Assembly (NCBI GenBank): GCA_018224415.1
Contig: JAGTUZ010000155.1
Location: forward strand, 1 to 10,884
DNA length: 10,884 nt
Direction of reading: 5' to 3'
DNA from: Bacteroidota bacterium
GTDB lineage: Bacteria > Bacteroidota > Ignavibacteria > SZUA-365
In this document: positions 1 through 7,238 of the stretch, piece after piece
How the letters are laid out: the number at the start of each line of letters is the position of its first letter
Position numbering within the stretch: the first letter of the stretch is position 1
The notes under the pieces: generated by a model
What the model was told of the DNA's origin: nothing
The model's input: the letters and a program-made list of their open reading frames with translations, nothing else
Databases searched by the model: none
Made by a program: the position numbers and the translations under genes

Positions 1-2
1 CG

Positions 3-2480
3 CGGTCCATCGCAATGTTGCCATCATCGATTGGTGTGAACGCGGTTGGCGTGAACGCGTCCGCGAACGGCTTCAGCATCAGCGGCACGGTGCGTGACGC
101 ACGCAGCGGCCTGCCGCTGGCTTCGGCCAACATCGTCCTCCTGCCCGATGCTGCGCCCGCCGCACGCGCCGGGTCCCAGATGGGCATGGCGACCGACCGT
201 TCGGGCCATTTCACCTTTGACGACCTCCCCGCAGGCTCCTACCTTCTGCGGGTGAGCTTCGTCGGTTATCGCGCGCATGAGGAGACGGTCAGGATCGACG
301 ACGGCAGTCGTCTGCTGCGCATTGCCATGCAGCCGATGGCGATGCCGGGACCGGAAATCGAGATCTCGGCGATGCGCGCGCGCGAACGCTTCTCGCCGGT
401 GACGTTTTCCAACCTGAAGCGCGAGGACATCGAGAACGAGTACTTCGTGCAGGACATCCCGGTGATGCTCTCCGACCTGCCTTCGGTGACCTTCTATTCC
501 GAGGGCGGCAGCGGCATCGGGTACAATTACCTGCGCCTGCGCGGCTTCGACCAGCGCCGCCTCGCCGTGATGATCAACGGTGTGCCGCAGAACGATCCGG
601 AAGACCATAATGTGTACTGGATCAACTTCGTGGACCTGCTCGGCAACACCGAGGAGATACAGGTACAGCGCGGTGCCGGAAGCGCGTTTTATGGCCCCCC
701 CGCCATCGGAGGTTCGATCAACATCGTCACGGGCGATTTTTCCAACCGACGCGGCGTGACGGTGAGTGCCGGCGCCGGAAGCTACAACACGCAGCGCTAT
801 GCGGTGGCCGCCGGATCGGGACTGGTCGACGATACCTACACCTTCTATGCCCGGCTGTCGCAGCTGCGCACCGACGGCTACCGCGACCATTCGTATACCG
901 AGGCCAGTTCATATTACTTCGCGGCCACACGCTACGACGAGTCGTTCACCACACGGATCAACGTGTACGGAGGTCCGCTCGAGGACGGCCTCGTGTACTA
1001 TGGTCTGCCCAAGTTCGCGGTGAAAGACCGCGAAGAGCGACGGAAGAACTACAACTACTGGGAGGCCGCGAACGGCGCATACACCTGGACCTCCCCGCGC
1101 CGGAAGCAGGAGCACGAGCGTTTCAACCAACCGCATCTTGAACTCCTCAATGAGTGGGCGGCATCGGAGAATCTGACCTTCAACAGCGCACTGTTCTCCG
1201 TGGTCGGTCAGGGCTACTTCGATTACGACGGCACGGGATGGACAGACGCCGCCTACTATCGGCTGACCCCGGAGTTCGGATTCGCCGATGCCGGGGACCC
1301 GGTCAATCCGATCATCCGCGCCTATGTCGACAACCACCAGGTTGGATGGCTGCCGCGTTTGACATGGACGCACGGCGACGGCACGTTCACGACGGGACTC
1401 GAACTCCGACGGCACCGCAGCGAGCACTGGGGCCGCATCGAATGGGCCGAGCAACTGCCCGTGGGACTCGATCCCTCGAGACATTACTACGAGTACAAGG
1501 GCGGCAAGGACATCGTCTCCGCCTATGTGCAGGAACAGTTCCGTCTGTCGCCGCGCCTGAACATCATGGGCAACCTGCAGTACGCGTTCAACCGTTACCA
1601 CCTGTTCGACGAGAAATATGTCGGCACCGAATTCGCGGTCGACTATCACTTCGTCAATCCGCGCATCGGCGTCAACTACAACCTCAGCGATGCCGCGAAT
1701 GTGTACGGCAACCTGTCGTACACGCAGCGTGAGCCGCGGCTGAAGAATCTCTACGACGCTGCGGAATCCAGCGGCGGCGCCGCGCCGCAATTCGAGACCG
1801 ACGCCGCGGAGGGCTACGATTTCAGCCGTCCCATCGTCCGCCCGGAAAAACTCGTCAACCTCGAACTCGGATACGGACTGTCCCTCGAACGTTTCCGTCT
1901 GCTGGTCAACGGCTACCTGATGGAGTTCACCGACGAGATCGTCAAGAGCGGCGGCCTCGATCGTTTCGGACAGCCCATCACCGGCAACGCCGAGCACACA
2001 CGCCACATGGGACTGGAGCTTTCTGCACAGTGGACACCGCTACGCGATCTGCGTCTCGATGTCAATGGAATGTTCAGCCGCAGCCGGCTTGAGAAATATG
2101 TCGTGTATGAACAGGACAGCGAAGGTCTTCCGCTGGCCGTCGACCTGGGCGGCAACCGCATTGCGGGATTCCCCGAACAACTCGCCAACATCAAGCTCAC
2201 CTGGCAGCGCCAGGGACTGAACGCGGTGCTGACATGGAAATGGGTGGGCGAGCAGTACACCGACAACACGCAGCGCGAGGATTACAAGGTCGACGCGTAC
2301 AGCGTGCTCAACGCCGCGTTGGGATATCGTCTCCCTGCCGTGTTCGGACTGCGCACGCTGGACCTGCGGCTGGCTGTCAACAACGTGTTCGATGCGCTGT
2401 ACGCCCAGAGCGGGGAGGGCGACCAGTTCTTCGTCGCTGCCGAGCGGAACTACTTTTTTGACATCGTTTTCGGGATATGA
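3..2480 (+). CDS. TonB-dependent outer-membrane receptor, probably for thiamine (5' partial)
   Basis: This is an outer-membrane beta-barrel receptor for TonB/ExbBD-energised import. Numbering from the ATG at 15, residues about 20-108 form a carboxypeptidase-regulatory-like domain (SGTVRDARSGLPLASANI, then LPAGSYLLRVSFVGY). Residues about 128-242 form the plug (LRLRGFDQRRLAVMINGVP, then VQRGAGSAFYGPPAIGGSIN), and about 245-821 form the barrel, rich in Tyr/Trp strands, ending NYFFDIVFGI. The frame is open to the window edge, and the first residues after ATG 15 lack a basic n-region and hydrophobic core. The signal peptide therefore probably lies upstream and the gene is 5'-truncated here. Its stop overlaps the start of the thiamine pyrophosphokinase gene (ATGA, 2477-2480). 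Bacteroidetes are known to cluster a thiamine TonB receptor with pnuT and a thiamine pyrophosphokinase gene, so thiamine or a thiamine phosphate is the likely ligand. That is inference from context. Family call is sure, substrate is not. Confidence 0.93.
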   Translation, partial: RSIAMLPSSIGVNAVGVNASANGFSISGTVRDARSGLPLASANIVLLPDAAPAARAGSQMGMATDRSGHFTFDDLPAGSYLLRVSFVGYRAHEETVRIDDGSRLLRIAMQPMAMPGPEIEISAMRARERFSPVTFSNLKREDIENEYFVQDIPVMLSDLPSVTFYSEGGSGIGYNYLRLRGFDQRRLAVMINGVPQNDPEDHNVYWINFVDLLGNTEEIQVQRGAGSAFYGPPAIGGSINIVTGDFSNRRGVTVSAGAGSYNTQRYAVAAGSGLVDDTYTFYARLSQLRTDGYRDHSYTEASSYYFAATRYDESFTTRINVYGGPLEDGLVYYGLPKFAVKDREERRKNYNYWEAANGAYTWTSPRRKQEHERFNQPHLELLNEWAASENLTFNSALFSVVGQGYFDYDGTGWTDAAYYRLTPEFGFADAGDPVNPIIRAYVDNHQVGWLPRLTWTHGDGTFTTGLELRRHRSEHWGRIEWAEQLPVGLDPSRHYYEYKGGKDIVSAYVQEQFRLSPRLNIMGNLQYAFNRYHLFDEKYVGTEFAVDYHFVNPRIGVNYNLSDAANVYGNLSYTQREPRLKNLYDAAESSGGAAPQFETDAAEGYDFSRPIVRPEKLVNLELGYGLSLERFRLLVNGYLMEFTDEIVKSGGLDRFGQPITGNAEHTRHMGLELSAQWTPLRDLRLDVNGMFSRSRLEKYVVYEQDSEGLPLAVDLGGNRIAGFPEQLANIKLTWQRQGLNAVLTWKWVGEQYTDNTQREDYKVDAYSVLNAALGYRLPAVFGLRTLDLRLAVNNVFDALYAQSGEGDQFFVAAERNYFFDIVFGI
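31..60 (+). repeat. Two-copy 15-bp tandem duplication near the receptor N terminus
   Basis: Positions 31-45 and 46-60 are near-identical 15-mers (TTGGTGTGAACGCGG and TTGGCGTGAACGCGT) and encode IGVNA-VGVNA. They lie between the presumed signal peptide and the regulatory-like domain, where length change should be tolerated. Only two copies are visible and nothing upstream continues the pattern. Confidence 0.55.
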
Positions 2481-3235
2481 CCACCATGGACACAAGCAGG
2501 AACGATCGAATCGCGCTGCTGCTGTGCAACGGCGAAATGGCGGACCGCAGGGTCGTGCACGCACTCGAGCGGCAGGCCGACATGGTGGTCTGCGCCGACG
2601 GCGGCGCAAACGCCGCGCGGGATCTGGAAATCGTTCCTCACGTCGTCATCGGTGATTTCGATTCCATCACGGCAGACACCCGCGCGTTCTTCGAGCGCGC
2701 GGGTGTCTCCATGATGCATCTGCCGCGTCAGAATGACACTGATTTCGAGAAGGCGCTCATCCTCCTGCGCATGCAGGGCGTGAAGACGGTGGCCGTGTGC
2801 GGCGTGACCGGGAAGCTTCTCGACCACACGCTCGGCAATTTTTCCATTCTGCTCCGCTATGCCGACGCATTCCGCATCGTGATGTTCGACCCGCATTACC
2901 GGATCGACCTGATCAGCGCAGGGATCGACCAGGCTACCGCAGGGATCGACCGGGCTACCGCAGGGATCGACCAGGCTACCGCAGGGATCGACCGGGCTAC
3001 TGTGCCTGCTCGTTTTTCTTCGCGTCCCGGAGACCGCATCAGCATCGTTCCACTCTCTACCGCACGTGGTGTGCGTTACCGCGGCCTGAAATTTCCTTTC
3101 GAGGGAGCGACGCTGGCCTTCGGTGTCGCGGAAGGGACCTGCAACGAAGCACTGGGGGAGGAGTTTGAAGTGGGCGTGACGGATGGAGTCCTCCTCGTCT
3201 TTCGCGAACTCCACGAAGGTATGTGGCTGCTCTGA
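2477..3235 (+). CDS. thiN: Thiamine pyrophosphokinase with an internal heptapeptide-repeat insertion
   Basis: Cytosolic enzyme transferring pyrophosphate from ATP to thiamine to give thiamine diphosphate. The catalytic domain (about residues 10-147) shows VVCADGGAN, VVIGDFDS, the acidic/substrate motif QNDTDFEKAL and the GKLLDHTLGN motif. The C-terminal thiamine-binding beta domain (about 180-245) shows PGDRISIVPLS, YRGLKFPFEGATLAFGVAEG, TCNEA and VTDGVLLVF. Between them, residues 148-175 are four copies of AGID(Q/R)AT, absent from the family as I know it, which makes the 252-residue protein longer than the usual roughly 200-220. The start is the ATG inside the receptor's stop (ATGA), implying translational coupling. 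An in-frame ATG at 2486 is the alternative. No Shine-Dalgarno sequence stands out, consistent with coupling. The frame ends at TGA 3233-3235, within a degenerate repeat array that stays open in the same frame for 54 more codons. Family call is firm. Activity with the insert is presumed because all key motifs remain. Confidence 0.93.
   Translation: MTTMDTSRNDRIALLLCNGEMADRRVVHALERQADMVVCADGGANAARDLEIVPHVVIGDFDSITADTRAFFERAGVSMMHLPRQNDTDFEKALILLRMQGVKTVAVCGVTGKLLDHTLGNFSILLRYADAFRIVMFDPHYRIDLISAGIDQATAGIDRATAGIDQATAGIDRATVPARFSSRPGDRISIVPLSTARGVRYRGLKFPFEGATLAFGVAEGTCNEALGEEFEVGVTDGVLLVFRELHEGMWLL
2918..3001 (+). repeat. In-frame 4 x 21-bp tandem repeat inside thiamine pyrophosphokinase
   Basis: Units lie at 2918-2938, 2939-2959, 2960-2980 and 2981-3001. 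The unit is GCAGGGATCGACC(A/G)GGCTACC, encoding AGID(Q/R)AT. The A/G site alternates strictly (Q, R, Q, R), so the array reads as a 42-bp dimer duplicated once. The only other difference is the final base of unit 4 (T for C). Near identity points to recent expansion. It sits in the linker between the catalytic and thiamine-binding domains. Confidence 0.97.
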
Positions 3236-3308
3236 GGAGATACGCGGCTGCTCCGAGATGGCTTTCGGCTACTCCGGGGAGGCAATTGGCCTCTTGAAGC
3301 CATCTTGT
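3225..3308 (+). repeat. Degenerate 21-bp tandem array spanning the kinase stop codon
   Basis: Units begin at 3225, 3246, 3267 and, more weakly, 3288, spaced exactly 21 bp. They start GGCTGCTCTGAGG, GGCTGCTCCGAGA, GGCTACTCCGGGG and GGCCTCTTGAAGC. The TGA at 3233-3235 falls in the first unit. Reading on in the kinase frame gives the heptad pattern xRLLRxG (TRLLRDG, FRLLRGG). This looks like an older, decayed array than the one at 2918-3001. Confidence 0.75.
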
Positions 3309-3349
3309 ACCCCTTGAATCCCCCCATTTCCCATCCATATTCGCCTGTG

Positions 3350-3392
3350 CATGACATACTGACGGCACTGCAGTCAAAATGTCATGTTTTTT
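3350..3392 (+). terminator. Probable intrinsic terminator of the receptor-kinase operon
   Basis: CATGACAT at 3350-3357 pairs perfectly with ATGTCATG at 3379-3386. An inner TGAC/GTCA stem (3360-3363 with 3373-3376) extends it across a two-by-two internal loop. Six T residues follow at 3387-3392. The base of the stem is AT-rich, so strength is uncertain. It lies immediately before the groES promoter. Confidence 0.55.
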
Positions 3393-3396
3393 CCTC

Positions 3397-3425
3397 TTGA
3401 CTTTTCCTTCAGGAATAATTATGTT
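3397..3425 (+). promoter_or_regulatory. Sigma70-like promoter of groES-groEL
   Basis: TTGACT at 3397-3402, then a 17-bp spacer, then TATGTT at 3420-3425. The -10 box runs into the CIRCE operator, so repressor binding there would block polymerase. A start site near 3431-3433 would place CIRCE across the transcript's 5' end, the usual arrangement. Confidence 0.7.
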
Positions 3426-3450
3426 AGCACTCTATCAGACAGAGTGCTAA
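3424..3450 (+). promoter_or_regulatory. CIRCE operator (HrcA binding site)
   Basis: TTAGCACTC (3424-3432), a 9-base spacer, and GAGTGCTAA (3442-3450) match the CIRCE consensus without mismatch. CIRCE is bound by the heat-shock repressor HrcA, whose folding depends on GroEL, giving feedback control. It precedes groES by 48 bases. The hrcA gene is not in this window. Confidence 0.97.
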
Positions 3451-3498
3451 CACATCACTTTCAATTTCTACCAACGAATTTTTTGGAGGAACACAATT

Positions 3499-3792
3499 AT
3501 GGCAATGAATCTGAAACCTCTCGCTGATCGGGTCGTTGTTCGGCCGCTCGAAGCCGAAGAGAAGACCGCTGGCGGTCTGTACATTCCTGATTCGGCGCAG
3601 GAGAAGCCGCAGCAGGGTGAAGTGGTTGCGGTCGGTCCGGGCAAGGTTACCGAAGACGGCAAGAACATCGCCATGGAAGTGAAGGCCGGCGACAAGGTGC
3701 TGTACGGCAAGTACTCCGGCACCGAGGTCACCGTTGCGGGTGAGGACTACCTCATCATGCGCGAAGGCGACCTCTTCGCCGTCATCGTCTGA
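3499..3792 (+). CDS. groES: Co-chaperonin GroES
   Basis: Cytosolic 10-kDa co-chaperonin, whose heptameric ring caps GroEL and closes the folding chamber. The 97 residues match the family length. Visible motifs are LKPLADRVVVRPLEAEEKT at the N terminus, the mobile loop that contacts GroEL around residues 20-36 (GGLYIPDSAQEKPQQG), EVVAVGPGK, and the C-terminal GDKVLYGKYSGTEV and YLIMREGDLFAVI. The start ATG has a strong Shine-Dalgarno GGAGGA at 3485-3490, eight bases upstream; an ATG two codons later is the only nearby alternative. It is the first gene of the CIRCE-controlled operon, with groEL 78 bp downstream. Confidence 0.98.
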   Translation: MAMNLKPLADRVVVRPLEAEEKTAGGLYIPDSAQEKPQQGEVVAVGPGKVTEDGKNIAMEVKAGDKVLYGKYSGTEVTVAGEDYLIMREGDLFAVIV

Positions 3793-3870
3793 GGTCTGAT
3801 CGGCTACGGAATTGAGCAATTGAAATAACTACTTTAATATCATCAACGAATAGACAAGGAGTACGTACTG

Positions 3871-5505
3871 ATGGCAGCAAAAATCATCGAGTACAATGTG
3901 GAAGCCAGAAACGCGCTCAAGCGCGGTGTGGACCAGCTGGCGAACGCCGTGAAGGTGACGCTCGGTCCGAAAGGCCGCAACGTGGTCATCGACAAGAAAT
4001 TCGGCGCCCCCACCGTGACCAAGGACGGTGTGACCGTGGCGAAGGAAATCGAGCTCGAGGATCCGATCGAGAACATGGGCGCCCAGATGGTGCGCGAAGT
4101 GGCCTCGAAGACCAGCGACGTCGCGGGCGACGGCACCACCACCGCCACCGTGCTCGCCCAGGCCATCGTGCGCGAGGGTCTGAAAAACGTCGTGGCCGGC
4201 GCCAATCCGATGGATATCAAGCGTGGCATCGACCTGGCCGTCATCAAGGTCGTCGAAGGCCTGCGTGAAATGAGCCGTGAAGTCGGCGACAACAAGGCCT
4301 CCATCGCCAACGTCGGCGCCATTTCCGCCAACAACGACATGACCATCGGCAAGCTGATCAGCGACGCCATGGAGAAAGTCGGCAAGGACGGCGTCATCAC
4401 TGTCGAGGAAGCCAAGGGCATGGACACCGTGCTCGAGGTCGTCGAAGGCATGCAGTTCGACCGCGGGTATCTCAGCCCGTACTTCGTCACCAACACCGAC
4501 TCGATGAAAGTCGAGCTCGAGAATCCCTACATCCTCATCCATGACAAGAAGATCAGCAGCATGAAAGACCTGCTGCCGATCCTCGAGAAGACCGCCCAGC
4601 AGGGACGTCCGATCCTCATCATCTCCGAGGACGTCGAAGGCGAGGCGCTCGCAACGCTTGTCGTCAACAAGCTTCGTGGCACGCTGCGCGTGGCCGCCGT
4701 CAAGGCGCCCGGCTTCGGTGATCGCCGCAAGTCCATGCTCGAAGATATCGCCGTGCTCACCAACGGTACCGTGATCAGCGAGGAGAAGGGGTACAAGCTC
4801 GAAAACGCCACGCTCGGTTACCTCGGTACCGCCAAGCGCGTCGAGATCGACAAGGACAACACCACCATCGTCGAAGGCGCGGGCGAAGCCGATGCCATCA
4901 AGCAGCGCATCAACGAGATCAAGGTGCAGATCGACAACACCACCTCCGACTATGACCGCGAGAAACTGCAGGAGCGCCTCGCGAAGCTCTCCGGTGGTGT
5001 GGCCGTGCTGAAGATCGGCGCCGCGACGGAAGTCGAAATGAAGGATAAAAAGGCCCGTGTCGAGGACGCCCTCCACGCCACGCGCGCCGCTGTTGAAGAA
5101 GGCATCGTGCCGGGCGGTGGCGTCGCGCTCATCCGCGCGCTCTCGAAGCTCGATGGCGTCCACGGTGTCAATGAGGACCAGGACGTCGGCATCGAGCTCG
5201 TCCGTCGCGCACTCGAAGAGCCGCTGCGCCAGATCGTCGCGAACGCCGGTCTCGAGGGCTCGGTGATCGTGAACAAGATCAAGGAAGAGACAGGCGATTT
5301 CGGCTTCAACGCCGCAACGGAAGTCTACGAGAACCTCTTCGAAGCCGGTGTCATCGATCCGACCAAGGTCACGCGCATCGCACTGGAGAACGCAGCCTCG
5401 GTGTCGTCGCTGCTCATCACCACCGAATGCACCATCGTCGAGAAGAAGGAAGACAATCCCCCGATGCCCCCCATGCCGGGTGGCGGTATGGGTGACATGT
5501 ATTGA
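3871..5505 (+). CDS. groEL: Chaperonin GroEL
   Basis: ATP-driven 60-kDa chaperonin that forms double heptameric rings and folds cytosolic proteins with GroES. The 544 residues are full length. Visible motifs include VTLGPKGRNVVIDKKFG near residues 29-45, the nucleotide-binding TKDGVTVAKEIEL and VAGDGTTTATVLAQ (about 84-97), KAPGFGDRRK in the apical domain, VEEGIVPGGGVAL (about 409-421), and a flexible Met/Gly-rich tail, PPMPPMPGGGMGDMY. The start has a Shine-Dalgarno AAGGAG at 3856-3861, nine bases upstream. No separate promoter is evident in the 78-bp gap after groES, so it is co-transcribed from the CIRCE promoter and ends at the hairpin at 5527-5565. Nothing departs from a housekeeping GroEL. 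Confidence 0.99.
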   Translation: MAAKIIEYNVEARNALKRGVDQLANAVKVTLGPKGRNVVIDKKFGAPTVTKDGVTVAKEIELEDPIENMGAQMVREVASKTSDVAGDGTTTATVLAQAIVREGLKNVVAGANPMDIKRGIDLAVIKVVEGLREMSREVGDNKASIANVGAISANNDMTIGKLISDAMEKVGKDGVITVEEAKGMDTVLEVVEGMQFDRGYLSPYFVTNTDSMKVELENPYILIHDKKISSMKDLLPILEKTAQQGRPILIISEDVEGEALATLVVNKLRGTLRVAAVKAPGFGDRRKSMLEDIAVLTNGTVISEEKGYKLENATLGYLGTAKRVEIDKDNTTIVEGAGEADAIKQRINEIKVQIDNTTSDYDREKLQERLAKLSGGVAVLKIGAATEVEMKDKKARVEDALHATRAAVEEGIVPGGGVALIRALSKLDGVHGVNEDQDVGIELVRRALEEPLRQIVANAGLEGSVIVNKIKEETGDFGFNAATEVYENLFEAGVIDPTKVTRIALENAASVSSLLITTECTIVEKKEDNPPMPPMPGGGMGDMY

Positions 5506-5526
5506 TCATCCCTCTCCCGGAATGAA

Positions 5527-5565
5527 AATGGTCCGTATGCCTCAGGTATACGGACCATTCTTTTT
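5527..5565 (+). terminator. Strong intrinsic terminator after groEL, possibly bidirectional
   Basis: AATGGTCCGTAT (5527-5538) pairs perfectly with ATACGGACCATT (5548-5559). The 9-base loop can close further through G-T and two C-G pairs, leaving a three-base loop. A T-run follows (5561-5565). On the minus strand the same hairpin is followed by TTTTCATT, so it may also stop transcripts of the convergent TPM genes, which end at 5604. Confidence 0.9.
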
Positions 5566-5603
5566 ACGCGTGCTGACAGAACCGGTCTTTTTTCCCTGTG
5601 CTG

Positions 5604-6539
5604 TCACCAGCTTCCGCTGGAACCGCCGCCGCCGAAGCTGCCGCCTCCTCCGCTGAAGCTGCTTCCGCCGCCGCTCGACCAGCCCGAGGAAGAGGAGGAC
5701 GTCCATCCTGAACTGCTCCAGACGCCCGCACGACCGGATGAATTGAGCTTCGTTGCCATCTTTTTCCCGAATGCCGTTTTTGGCATGATCACCCGCAGCA
5801 GTGGATAGAGCACGAGGTAGCCGAGGATGATGAACCAGCCGAGAGGCGAACCCATCTCGTCGGAGATGATCGCTGCGGGACCGATGTAGAAGGGGATGAG
5901 GAACACGTAGAGTCCCCAGCCGCTGCAACCGGGAGTGAAGATGCCGATGAACGTGAAGAGTCCGACGATACCGAACCAGAACAGCATAAAGGCCCACACC
6001 GGCAAGTCGTCGCCCGATGACGACGAAATGTCCGATTCACCGATGGTGCCGTCCGCGGCGAGGATCATGTTCTGCAGGCCCTCGCGGATGCCGGTCTCGA
6101 AGTTGCCCTGCTTGAAGCGCGGCGTGATCACACTGTTGATGATGTAGGAAGTCATCGCGTCGGTGAGCGACGCCTCGAGACCGTAACCGACCTCGATACG
6201 GAGCTTCCGGTCCTGTTTGGCGACGAGCAGCAGTGCGCCGTTGTCGACGCCCTTCTGGCCGAGTTTCCAGGTCTCGGCGACGCGCATCGAATATTCCTCC
6301 ATGGATTCGCCTTCGAGCGACTCGATGGTAAGCAGCACGAGCTGGTTGCCGGTGCTGTCTTCATAGGCGGTGAGCATGGACTCGAGTTCGGCGACCGTCT
6401 CGGCGCTGAGCATGTGGGCGTTGTCGTTGATGCGGCCGGAGAGGTAGGGGACGTCGAGTGCGTGGACCGCGACTGTCACCAGCAGCAGGCACAGGGTTGT
6501 GGCGAGGAGGCGCGGGATGCGGTGCGGATTGCGGTGCAT
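5604..6539 (-). CDS. TPM-domain membrane protein, YgcG type, with Gly/Ser-rich tail
   Basis: A 311-residue envelope protein. Residues 1-27 form a signal peptide (RIPRLLATTLCLLLVTVAVHA). Residues about 29-165 are a TPM domain (YLSGRINDNAHMLS, NQLVLLTIESLEG, NGALLLVAKQDRKLRIEVGYG, then a helical end, GNFETGIREGLQNM). Hydrophobic segments follow at about 181-203, 209-224 and 233-252. Residues about 266-311 are a low-complexity tail ending GGGGSFGGGGSSGSW, typical of this family. TPM proteins have been linked to photosystem II repair (TLP18.3) and to weak acid-phosphatase activity; the bacterial role is unsettled. The frame extends upstream to 6869, but the signal peptide and a minus-strand GGAGG (6544-6548) fix the start at 6539. 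It begins 10 bp after the partner TPM gene ends, so the two form an operon. Confidence 0.9.
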   Translation of the reverse strand: MHRNPHRIPRLLATTLCLLLVTVAVHALDVPYLSGRINDNAHMLSAETVAELESMLTAYEDSTGNQLVLLTIESLEGESMEEYSMRVAETWKLGQKGVDNGALLLVAKQDRKLRIEVGYGLEASLTDAMTSYIINSVITPRFKQGNFETGIREGLQNMILAADGTIGESDISSSSGDDLPVWAFMLFWFGIVGLFTFIGIFTPGCSGWGLYVFLIPFYIGPAAIISDEMGSPLGWFIILGYLVLYPLLRVIMPKTAFGKKMATKLNSSGRAGVWSSSGWTSSSSSGWSSGGGSSFSGGGGSFGGGGSSGSW

Positions 6540-6549
6540 GCGGCCTCCG

Positions 6550-7209
6550 TCAGGAATCGCTGAAACGGACACGGTTGTCGAGTTCGTCCGTATCGTCGGG
6601 ACGAATCTCCACGCCGTGGCGTTCCAGGAGCTGACCACATTTCCAGATCGCCTCGAGCATGCCATCGGCCGCGGCGCCGTTGCGGATGGCGTCGGTGATA
6701 ATGCGGACCACATCGTCCCATTCTTCCTGCCGTACCAGCGTGTTGATGCCGCTGTCACCGAGAATGCGGACCCGGTGTTCGAACAGCGAAACGAAAATAA
6801 GTATACCGGTGCGCTCGCGCGTCGCGAACACCTCTTCCTCGAGAAATGCGAGCGTGGCCCGTTCGTCAACGCGCTGCTGCATCATGCCGCCCGGAATGAA
6901 CAGGCGTTTCACTGCCGGCACATACAACGCGAGCAGCGCTCCGAGTCCGAAGGCCAAGACGACGATGACGCCCGATTCGGCGTAACCGAATGGCAGCCAG
7001 AGGTCCGTGCCGATATCCGCGATGGCGAAAAGGAACAGCGCGAGGAAGCCCAGGAGCGAACCGGCGCGCAGCCATGCCTCGGGATAGCTGTCACTGCGTC
7101 CCACGACATAGGGCACGATCTCGCCCGACGTGCGCTGCTCGGCCTCGCGCACCGCGTCGGCGATGCGCTTGCGGTCCTGTTCGGAAAAAAGATTCTCGGG
7201 TTTGAGCAT
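6550..7209 (-). CDS. TPM-domain protein with an inserted membrane hairpin
   Basis: A 219-residue protein and first gene of the minus-strand pair. The opening, FSEQDRKRIADAVREAEQRTSGEIVPYVV, resembles the start of a TPM domain. Two hydrophobic segments follow (about 46-66 and 79-99). The domain then resumes with VDERATLAFLEEEVF, TGILIFVSLFEHRVRILGDSGIN and a helical end, AIRNGAAADGMLEAIWKCGQLL. It has no signal peptide and should be an inner-membrane protein with soluble lobes flanking a hairpin. Its Shine-Dalgarno is weak. Genes of this type usually sit beside a YgcG-type TPM gene and lemA. The first partner is present here and lemA is not. Function is unknown; the pair is often presumed to act in envelope maintenance. 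Confidence 0.85.
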   Translation of the reverse strand: MLKPENLFSEQDRKRIADAVREAEQRTSGEIVPYVVGRSDSYPEAWLRAGSLLGFLALFLFAIADIGTDLWLPFGYAESGVIVVLAFGLGALLALYVPAVKRLFIPGGMMQQRVDERATLAFLEEEVFATRERTGILIFVSLFEHRVRILGDSGINTLVRQEEWDDVVRIITDAIRNGAAADGMLEAIWKCGQLLERHGVEIRPDDTDELDNRVRFSDS

Positions 7210-7238
7210 GGATCAGCCGTGTTGTGATGAATGCTTGA

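Noticed and set aside
1..30. TPP riboswitch (THI element) before the receptor gene
   Set aside because: Only a few bases precede the first ATG and they are already in the coding frame. Any riboswitch would be outside the window.
909..2006. Antisense open frame (365 codons) within the TonB receptor gene
   Set aside because: It lies wholly opposite a well-supported receptor and shows no domain or start signal. It is a GC-driven shadow.
3233..3400. Programmed readthrough or recoding of the kinase TGA
   Set aside because: The frame is open beyond the stop, but there is no recoding hairpin I can recognise and the extension carries no domain. A decayed array explains it more simply.
3829..5163. 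Long antisense open frame (444 codons) opposite groEL
   Set aside because: GroEL on the plus strand is unmistakable. The antisense frame reads as biased low-complexity Asp/Val/His/Gly sequence, the expected shadow of GC-rich codon use, with no family resemblance.
6540..6869. N-terminal extension of the YgcG-type TPM protein to an upstream start at 6869
   Set aside because: The extension is basic, low-quality sequence overlapping the other TPM gene. A signal peptide and GGAGG support the start at 6539.
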